Source: Myrica gale | Taxonomy: Eukaryota; Streptophyta; Magnoliopsida; Fagales; Myricaceae | Assembly (NCBI GenBank): GCA_963930655.1 | Contig: OZ005612.1 | Coordinates: forward strand, 13,521,001-13,585,000 | Direction: 5' to 3' | DNA length: 64,000 nucleotides | Shown: piece after piece, positions 57,701-64,000 of the stretch | Layout: each line of letters begins with the position of its first letter | How positions within the stretch are numbered: position 1 is the first letter of the stretch | Position numbers and translations under genes: made by a program | The notes under the pieces: generated by a model | What the model was told of the DNA's origin: nothing | The model's database searches: none | The model's input: the letters and a program-made list of their open reading frames with translations, nothing else

Positions 57701-58162
57701 CAGATTTTATGGAGACAAAAATCAAGAACGCAACGGCTCATCTCCAGAGAACTCAATACAAAATTCTTCTGCAACTCCACCATTATTCGAAGAAGCATAA
57801 ATGTTATCAGCTCCCTGGAAGACCAAAACAATAACTTGATCTCTGTTTGGAATGTAATGGGGCTTTCATAGTCTCTCACTTCTCATCTCTATTCGCAACT
57901 CAAAGCACTGCCACCACCATTAATGGACTTGAAGAATTATTTTTGATCATCTTAACGAGGAACAAGAGTCTCTTAGAACTATCCCCACTGAGCAAGAAAC
58001 TTTAACTTCTCTTAAATCAATGCGTCGGAACAAAGCTCTGTGACAGGACGGCATGACTCCTCTTTTTTCCAAACCTACTGGGACATTGTCAAAACTAATC
58101 TCATCAGTACCATTCATAATTTTTTTCAAACGGGTCACTTCTGAAAAACCTAGTTTAGACCC
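54779..58162 (+). mobile_element. L1-type LINE, degenerate, cut by a Sirevirus LTR
   Basis: ORF1 is recognisable from about 54797 (AATAACACACCAGACCCAG matches the start of the family ORF1 at 47052). It contains a DUF4283-like stretch, a damaged zinc knuckle (CYHYGRIDHSINSCGE near 55400) and a basic tail (GTSKRAGKRKADDE near 56430). ORF2 starts at 56689 with an endonuclease and reaches the early reverse transcriptase (PLFF-, YWDIVKTNLIS) before the sequence is interrupted at 58163. Many stops and frameshifts are present. Confidence 0.75.
56689..57121 (+). pseudogene. LINE ORF2, endonuclease domain
   Basis: ATG 56689 opens MKILAWNCRGVGRPSAINSL, the classic start of plant L1 ORF2, with the N and E-type catalytic motifs of the APE-like endonuclease (WNCRG; MESKV, where Glu aligns with the usual ET/ES motif) and FVYGPPYA. 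The frame is lost in the region equivalent to GDFNEIL and stops at 57119-57121. Fragments continue in other frames to about 57870. The domain nicks target DNA to prime reverse transcription. Confidence 0.75.
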
Positions 58163-59137
58163 TGACTTCACCTAGAGGGGGGTGAATAGGTGAATTATAA
58201 AAATTATTTAAACAAACACAATATTAAAACAAGTTTTAATACTGAACAGCCTAGATCGAACAATCAATTTAACACCATCATCAAAACCGAAAAACAACTT
58301 GTAAAGCAAGATCAATCAAACATAAGGAGACAAGCGATTTGATGACGAAGTGGAAAACCTTTGAAATACCATTCAAAGGAAAAACCACTCCGGGCTAGCA
58401 GCCACCCGAAATCCACTAAGAAGAATAACTTACAACAGTGATTCAGACACGGGCAACCCCAGTTGCTTGACTCTGACACCCCTGAAGTAATAATCTAAGC
58501 TACCTCGCTCAGACCCGCTCCAAGCGGCATTCACCTCAACGCCTTGAGGTTCTTCTTACAGATCTCCACGAACAATCTTGTTCTTCAGCACTCCTTCACC
58601 ACCATGAAGGAATCCACACAATATGTATAAAGATTGAGGAAGATATTCTCTACCTTGAAGCACTAAAAACTCACCACACTTCTCTCTAAGAAAAGAGGCA
58701 GCCAAAATATTCAAAAAACTCCTTAAAAAAACTTTTGGACGGCCACACTCGAACCTATTAGGGTTTCACCACTCTTCCCAAAAGGAAACTCCATAAATTC
58801 AGCTTTTTCTGAAATTCGCCGGGGACCGTTCGAGCGTCGGTCGAGCGCTCGTCGAACGCAAAGCTTCTGTTTGAATTTTTCATAGTGTCGCTCGAGAGGC
58901 TGTCGAGCTACTGTCGAGCGTGGCGTCTCTGTGTCTTGTTCTTCAAATGATGCTCGAGCGTAGATCGAGCGCTGGTCGAGCGCTGCGAGTCTGTCTATAT
59001 ATTCCAAGGACGCTCGAGCACTGGTCGCGCGGGATGACATACAACAGACCACTAACTCTTGAACATGTAACCATACTTACAACTCAACCACGCCATATTT
59101 TGACACGGAATAATGCCAACACAAAAAATACCTAACA
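58163..59137 (-). repeat. 3' LTR of a Sirevirus-type Copia element (975 bp)
   Basis: On the minus strand the LTR starts TGTTAGG at 59137 directly after a polypurine tract and ends GAAGTCA at 58163. It contains the block reading CACCTAGAGGGGGGTGAA on +, common at LTR ends of this group, and four 60-62-bp tandem units with CGCTCGAGCG-like palindromes. The left flank (58158-58162, GACCC) should be the target copy, but its partner lies outside the window. Confidence 0.78.
58827..59040. repeat. About 61-bp tandem repeats with CTCGAG palindromes (LTR)
   Basis: Palindrome cores lie at 58827, 58889, 58951 and 59011 (spacing 62, 62, 60), each followed by one or two more GTCGAGCG-type boxes. The unit resembles the internal array at 61881-62185. 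Confidence 0.8.
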
Positions 59138-59151
59138 AACTCCCCCTTTGG
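59138..59151 (-). other. Polypurine tract of the Sirevirus element
   Basis: The minus strand reads CCAAAGGGGGAGTT directly before TGTTAGG. Further AGGGGGAG boxes at 59483-59491, 59552-59563 and 62501-62509 share its core. Confidence 0.75.
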
Positions 59152-59583
59152 CAATTCCGTGACAAAACCAACAATATAACCGAAACAAGATAGAGAAATT
59201 TGTCAATCACCAAGACAAAGATCTGTTTACAATTTGAACCCACCTATGACTTAGACACATGTTCAAGAGTCGAAAACTGAAAACCTGATATCACAATCTT
59301 AACAACCAAGTGAGATAGCACAGATAATTTATCTAGTCAAACAAACAGATATGAGAGAAATCGCATTTTCCATATATCAATTAGAAAGTCCACAAAAGCA
59401 ATAATATGGAAAAATAACAATACAAAAGAAAACTGAGTACATGATGTGAAATGAATTACAAATCAGCCTAGACAAAAAGAAATCTCCCCCTCAACTAATA
59501 ATATCCCCGTCAACAATAAAAAACAAATCTAGCTACACAGCAGATCACACTACTCCCCCTTTTTGTCACGAATGGACAAAGGG
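59152..59583. other. Untranslated interval between env-like gene and LTR
   Basis: AT-rich, no frame. It holds two extra AGGGGGAG boxes (minus strand) near 59487 and 59557, the second within GACAAAAAGGGGGAGTA. Confidence 0.6.
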
Positions 59584-61073
59584 TCAGTCATCCAAAGGCG
59601 GGGTCGAAGCACCCGGAGCAGCAGACTCGCCCTCACCAGAAGTAGAGGGGCTAGACAACACCAACGTGCCAGGAGACGAGGAATGAGACAGCACCACCGT
59701 ACCAGTCGACGAAGCCGGAGCAGAAACCACAGCTCCAGGAACCGAAGAAGACGGCAGTGGAGGGACACTGGGCGGAGGAGCAGCAGTGGGTGGAGGATCA
59801 GAAGCAGGCACCTCAGACGAAGGAGCAGACTCACCCGAAGACGCAGAAGTCTCAGATGGAGAGGAAATATCCGTGGGCAGAGCAGCATCAGCAACAAGAG
59901 GGCGAATCACACGATGAAGGCGGGAAATCGCCCGAGTATGACGCTCAGTCGCCCTAGCATGATGCACAAGCGTAAGAGTATGACGCTTGAGCTGACGTTG
60001 ATGACGCAACACAATCTTAATGAGGGTCTCAGTGTGTGTGGAAAGGGCGTCAAGCCGGTCCAGCACCACGGAGAAGAATGCAGAGAAGGAAGGATCCAAT
60101 GGAGGCGGAATCGAGGGCCGAGAGGGACCAGCAGCAGAAGACGGAATGGAAGGAGAAGGAAGAGACGACGAAGGAGGAAGAGGAAACCCAGAGGAAGGAG
60201 CAGCAGCGTCAGAAGCAATCACGGGAGGGTGTCGCTGGTGGGAACGACTCAAAGAGAGAGTCGTTGAACCAATAGCAGAATGTGTCCGAGGAAAAGGACC
60301 ATCAGGCGGAAAACTAATGTCATGAGCCCGATATAGGCGCTGAATCAAACACGCATATGAGAGACCTACAGTGCGCATAGTGGATTGATAAACCTCGATC
60401 ATATGTGAGCATATAACAGAGCAGATATCAATTGAGTCACCAATCATGACAGCATACAAAAACCGAACACGAGAGAGAGAAATAGATGAAAGATGGGTAA
60501 CAGGGAAGAGGTTGGTCATTGCAATACGACTGATCACCCGAGTTTCCACAGAGAACTCGGAAGTGCAGAGAGACCCACCAGTATAAGCATGTGGACGTCC
60601 AAAGAGAAGAAGCGACATGGCTTCAAAGGACGAAGGCGTATGACGAGACTCAATGTACGGATAGACAGGGTCAGGAACCCGGACAACACCAAACAGGGTG
60701 GCAATAACATCGGGTGAAACCCGAATACTTTGAGCACGAACAAAGACAGAGAAACTACACGAACCTTCATCAATGTCAAAGAAGTTCGAGTAAAATTCTC
60801 TCACAAGCAGCTCCGGAGGAACAAGAGGGAGAGATCCTGAAGGAAAGGCTCCCAATGACGAGACGTGAAGTAAGAAGATACCGTAGAAACCGGAAGGTCA
60901 GCAAGAAGGACTTCACGTTCAACAATGACATGGCGGTTGTGAAAGGAGGAATGGAATAGTTCAGAAGCCCGAGAATCGACAAAGCGCGAAGCATCAAACG
61001 GGCGAGGTTTGGCTTTGCGAGGAACTTTGGAAGGCTTAGAAGACCGACCAGCGGGTTGCTTACGCTTCACCAT
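59584..61073 (-). pseudogene. Env-like gene of the Sirevirus element (one frameshift)
   Basis: The ATG at 61073 opens a basic N-terminus (MVKRKQPAGRSSKPSK). Near 60850 the frame shifts by one base: SSYFTSRHW continues in the second frame as GAFPSGSLPLVPPELLVREF. Then come the plant transposon-protein region (FFDIDEGSCSFSVFVRAQSI; SISLSRVRFLYAVMIGDSID), a Ser/Pro-rich linker, a helical Arg/His-rich stretch (LKRHTLTLVHHARATERHTR) and a Pro/Ser-rich tail ending at 59584. Total is about 495 codons. There is no clear signal peptide or membrane anchor in the part I read. The role of these proteins is not established. Confidence 0.72.
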
Positions 61074-61817
61074 CTGGAAAACATAAAGTCAAGACAGGGT
61101 CAAGGACAAGTTACATCAAGAAAACCAAAAGTGAAAGATACCGCCCTTGAACACATGAAAATGGCATGCAGCAAGATAAACAACCAATGCAAATCACAAA
61201 GAGACAACAAAACCACTGGATAAAGACCACAAACCAACTGAGATCAAGAACACAAACACTCAGTGTCAGAGGCAAGAGACCAGAGCGTGCAACGACATTG
61301 AAGCAAACATATGACGGGCATAAACCAGCAACTAGAGAAGCACAAAACAAAACCAAGGAAAGAGACAAAGCCAATTAATCGAACACCTGGTATGCAAGAC
61401 ATGAACCCAACACGAAGGGACACACAAACGAAGATGAAAACTGACTGAAACAAATGAACAAACACCTGGCAGGCAAGGAAGCGACAAACACAAATACAGA
61501 GCCAAAAGAACGAAGAAACACCATACACACAAAGAAAGAGCAACAAAAGGAACGAAAACAACAAAGGAGAACAAAACAAACAAAAACAACCAAGAAACCA
61601 CACCCAAACCAACCAAACTCCGAACGAAGCAGAAACCCACAAAGCAAATAACACCGAAACCAAAGAAAAAACAGAGAAAGAAGATTACCTGGAAAATGAA
61701 GGAGAAGGAAGTGATGAAGAGAGCGAGAAAGGCAACACCGGAAGGGAAGTGGAAAAACCACACAAGAGGAGAAGGGAACTAGAGAGAGGCGGGGACAGGC
61801 GAAGAAGACAGGAGCAC

Positions 61818-61836
61818 GGGGGGGGGGGGGGGGGGG
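61818..61836. repeat. Poly(G) run, 19 bases
   Basis: An uninterrupted G tract inside a purine-rich stretch. Such runs are rare in plant DNA and prone to slippage and sequencing error, so the length is uncertain. Confidence 0.85.
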
Positions 61837-61880
61837 AAGAAAGACAGAAAGAAAAAGACGTGAGGTAAATAATGAAGTTC

Positions 61881-62185
61881 CGCTCGAGCGCTCATTGAGC
61901 GAAAGACGAGCGATAGCAATCGGTATAAATAATAAAATCCGCGCTCGAGCGCTCATTGAGCGGTCAACGAGCGAAATCACTCTGTAAGGACAGAGACAAG
62001 ATCGCTAGACCGTAGGACGCACGCTTGTCAAGCGATAACACTCGGTAAAAACAGATACCATACCGCTCGAGCTCTTGTTGAGCGTAGGTCAAGCGAAAAC
62101 ACTCTGGAGGAGTAACAGAAATAGCGCTCGAGAGCCTATCGAGCGATAGTCAAACGGTGCCAAGAAAACCAGAATAACACACTTG
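61881..62185. repeat. 61-bp tandem repeats with CGCTCGAGCG palindrome (internal)
   Basis: Cores occur at 61881, 61942, 62064 and 62125, exactly 61 or 122 bases apart, with a degenerate unit near 62003. That gives five units. Each core is followed by a second GAGCG-type half-site and an AT-richer spacer (for example GGTATAAATAATAAA). Confidence 0.85.
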
Positions 62186-63088
62186 AAAACTTAATAGACT
62201 TAGAAATTTCTCAGAGATCATGAAAAAAATACTAAATCACCTCATGATCATGAAAAATAATACAAAAAAATCAGCTTGCTACAAGTCTCTGATCAGGAAA
62301 ACTTCAATGACTTAGAAAATAGAAACGACACGTGTGTGAAAGACCGCAACAAAATAAGAGACACTTAAGACCTTAGATTTGTGAGGTGGTCACGGCACAT
62401 CAATTAGAAACCACTGATGAAGAAGAACCATGACACATCAGGTGAAGGTCAAACCCAATGCCACTAGGACCTGAAATAGCAACTTTGTTGCAATGTTTTT
62501 ACTCCCCCTGAATATGAAGCATCAATACATAAGCTTCCAAACTTTCTCATTGTTTTTTTTTTCTTGACAAGAGAATCATATACATTTTGTGGCGTTTATT
62601 CTTTTATGTTCTTTTGCCTTTTCTGTTGGAGTCTGGGGCACAATGAGGTTCAACTAGTCAAAGGTCAATTCGGCCAGATGTACATGGTTCCCTTCACTTG
62701 TGATTGCCAACACACAGACTCACACATGCGGTCAAGTCTCATCTAATAAGTTCAGTGTGCAAGGTGATGAGTAGTCAAGTAAATATTTTAAAAATCATAC
62801 TCGTTGACACAACCAGAGACTATAAGCACAACTGACAAAATGCATTATTGATCAGACACAAGCTGAAAGAGTATTGAAAATCTCATGCACGAAAAATGAC
62901 TATATGTCCAATAAGTAAAGAAGATAGCATTAATCAGTTAATCTGGGCAAAAATAGACAGAACCGCCTTTTTTTTATATAAAAAAAAAAAAAAAAAACAA
63001 AGAAGACACACAACTAGGAAACAAGAAAGAAAAAAAAAACCAAAACAAAAACAAAACTAAAAGAACAGAGAATGCAAAATGATGCAGT

Positions 63089-64000
63089 TCAAGGGACAAC
63101 ACAAACACCAATGGCTTTCCTGAGAAACTCAAACCTGAGACCATCCAATGGTTTGGTGAAAATATCGGCCAATTGATTCTCAGTGGATATGTGCTCCAAG
63201 GAAATTGTGTGAGACTCCACAAGATCACGAATGAAATGGTGTCGAATATCAATGTGCTTGGTCCGAGAATGCTGAACAGGATTCTTCGATATATTTATTG
63301 CACTGGTATTGTCGCAGAACACAGTTATACAAGCTTGTTCGATGCCATAGTCCTTAAGCATCTGTTTCATCCAAATTAACTGAGTACAACAACTTCCTGC
63401 AGCAATATATTCAGCTTCGGCAGTAGATAATGAAATAGAATTTTGTTTCTTACTTAGCCAAGCTACTAAACTGGTTCCTATATAAAAACACCCACCGGAA
63501 GTGCTTTTTCTATCAGAGGCATTACCAGCCCAGTCAGCATCAGAGTAACCAGCTAGATCTATGTTTGTATCCCTGGAGTACCAAATACCATAATCTACAG
63601 TGCCATTAACATATCGAATAATGCGTTTGACAGCACTCATGTGAGATTCTTTAGGATTAGCCTGAAATCTAGCACAAACTCCCACACTAAAAGAAATATC
63701 AGGACGACTTGCAGTTAAGTAGAGAAGACTACCTATCATGCTTCGGTAGAGAGTTTGATCAACACTCTTCTCAGAAGAACCTGAGGCTATCGTCACACTT
63801 GTGCTCATGGGAGTCCTAGTATGTTTCTTGCTATCCAATCCAAAGCGTTTGACAAGATTCTTGGCATACTTTGATTGGGAAATGAATAACCCATCTTTAA
63901 GTTGTTTAACCTGCAAACTAAGAAAATAATTTAGTTCACCGACCATACTCATTTCAAATTCACTTTGCATAGCTTCAGCAAAGGAATGAGCTAGTTTATC
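63089..64000 (-). CDS. Copia pol, C-terminal part (end of reverse transcriptase and RNase H), partial
   Basis: The open minus-strand frame enters from beyond the window and ends at 63089 (GVCVVP). It contains the end of reverse transcriptase (FEMSMVGELNYFLSLQVKQL; KYAKNLVKRFGLDS; SLLYLTASRPDISFSVGVCA) and the RNase H domain (YSDADWAGNASDRKSTSG, SLSTAEAEYIAA, RTKHIDIRHHFIRD, ADIFTKPL). No stop or shift is seen in the visible 304 codons, so this part of pol is intact. The order of pol first, then an env-like gene, supports a Sirevirus. Confidence 0.92.
   Translation of the reverse strand, partial: DKLAHSFAEAMQSEFEMSMVGELNYFLSLQVKQLKDGLFISQSKYAKNLVKRFGLDSKKHTRTPMSTSVTIASGSSEKSVDQTLYRSMIGSLLYLTASRPDISFSVGVCARFQANPKESHMSAVKRIIRYVNGTVDYGIWYSRDTNIDLAGYSDADWAGNASDRKSTSGGCFYIGTSLVAWLSKKQNSISLSTAEAEYIAAGSCCTQLIWMKQMLKDYGIEQACITVFCDNTSAINISKNPVQHSRTKHIDIRHHFIRDLVESHTISLEHISTENQLADIFTKPLDGLRFEFLRKAIGVCVVP

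Larger units (their letters stand above)
61074..63088. other. Spacer between pol and env-like gene
   Basis: No supported gene. On the minus strand it should contain the splice or promoter signals for env-like expression. It includes a 19-base G run, the 61-bp tandem array, an extra AGGGGGAG box (62501-62509) and A/T homopolymers (62969-62997). Long open frames at 61244-61980 come from low-complexity sequence. Confidence 0.6.
58163..64000 (-). mobile_element. Sirevirus-type Ty1/Copia retrotransposon, 3' half (continues beyond the window)
   Basis: In minus order: the end of pol (63089-64000), a 2-kb spacer, an env-like gene (59584-61073), polypurine boxes and the 3' LTR. An env-like gene downstream of pol in a Copia element is the defining layout of the Sirevirus (SIRE1/Maximus) lineage. 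It is inserted in the reverse-transcriptase region of the LINE at 54779-58162. Confidence 0.85.

Noticed and set aside
61244..61980. Long minus-strand frames with Phe/Val/Cys-rich sequence
   Set aside because: Low-complexity purine-rich DNA read on the opposite strand gives membrane-like strings. Three overlapping phases are open, so it is not evidence of a gene.

Overview
The window is a transposon-dense stretch of a plant nuclear genome, most likely a (woody) eudicot. The evidence is Tekay/Del-type Ty3 chromoviruses, a Sirevirus-type Ty1/Copia element, a TNP2-type CACTA transposon, L1-type LINEs, and captured fragments of angiosperm genes (CYP84A/ferulate 5-hydroxylase-like, progesterone 5-beta-reductase/iridoid-synthase-like, terpene synthase, ARGONAUTE4-like, BAP31-like, a cysteine-synthase-like enzyme). 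The species cannot be named from the sequence. I see no intact host gene, tRNA, rRNA or CRISPR array. Nearly all coding sequence belongs to mobile elements, most of it broken.

Region 1 (about 1.4-42.06 kb) is one old CACTA element on the + strand, about 8 kb without its insertions. Its left terminus was not found. Its right terminus is at 42059. Its first gene (TNP2-like) is split by a Tekay element, 'A' (minus strand, target duplication GTATC at 3985-3989 and 32316-32320). Element A is itself split at the gag/protease region by a second member of the same family, 'B' (plus strand, 12280-26141, target duplication CAATC, two 4086-bp LTRs). The right part of A is rearranged: its gag is joined at 27277/27278 to a second, almost identical copy of the CACTA left flank (27278-28596), followed by a third LTR (28597-32315) with a 386-bp internal deletion. 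A diverged solo LTR of a related family (36181-40211, target duplication GAAGG) splits the second CACTA gene. Both CACTA reading frames resume exactly when the insertions are mentally removed.

Region 2 (42-58 kb) holds two Mutator-like elements carrying host gene fragments (Pack-MULEs). MULE-1 (43712-45893) has a 9-bp target duplication with one mismatch. It carries a PRISE (5-beta-reductase) fragment on + and a terpene synthase fragment joined to a CYP84A fragment on -. MULE-2 (47359-52241) has a perfect 9-bp target duplication, TTCAGTTAT. Its terminal inverted repeats are about 760 bp, and each contains the first two exons of a cysteine-synthase-like gene. Its interior has the last exons of that gene, a BAP31-like fragment, an ARGONAUTE4-type PIWI exon and one unassigned conserved-looking exon. 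Around and between them are LINE fragments in both orientations, a 305-bp-arm inverted repeat made of LINE 5' leader (53289-53944), and a longer L1-type LINE (54779-58162).

Region 3 (58163-64000) is the 3' half of a Sirevirus-type Copia element on the minus strand, inserted in the LINE reverse-transcriptase region. It shows the end of pol, a 2-kb spacer with 61-bp tandem repeats, a frameshifted env-like gene, repeated AGGGGGAG boxes and a 975-bp LTR. The LTR carries the same type of about 61-bp palindromic repeat.

Relative order: the CACTA is oldest (many stops), then A and the solo LTR, then B and the rearrangement. Divergence counts quoted below are by eye and are lower bounds.
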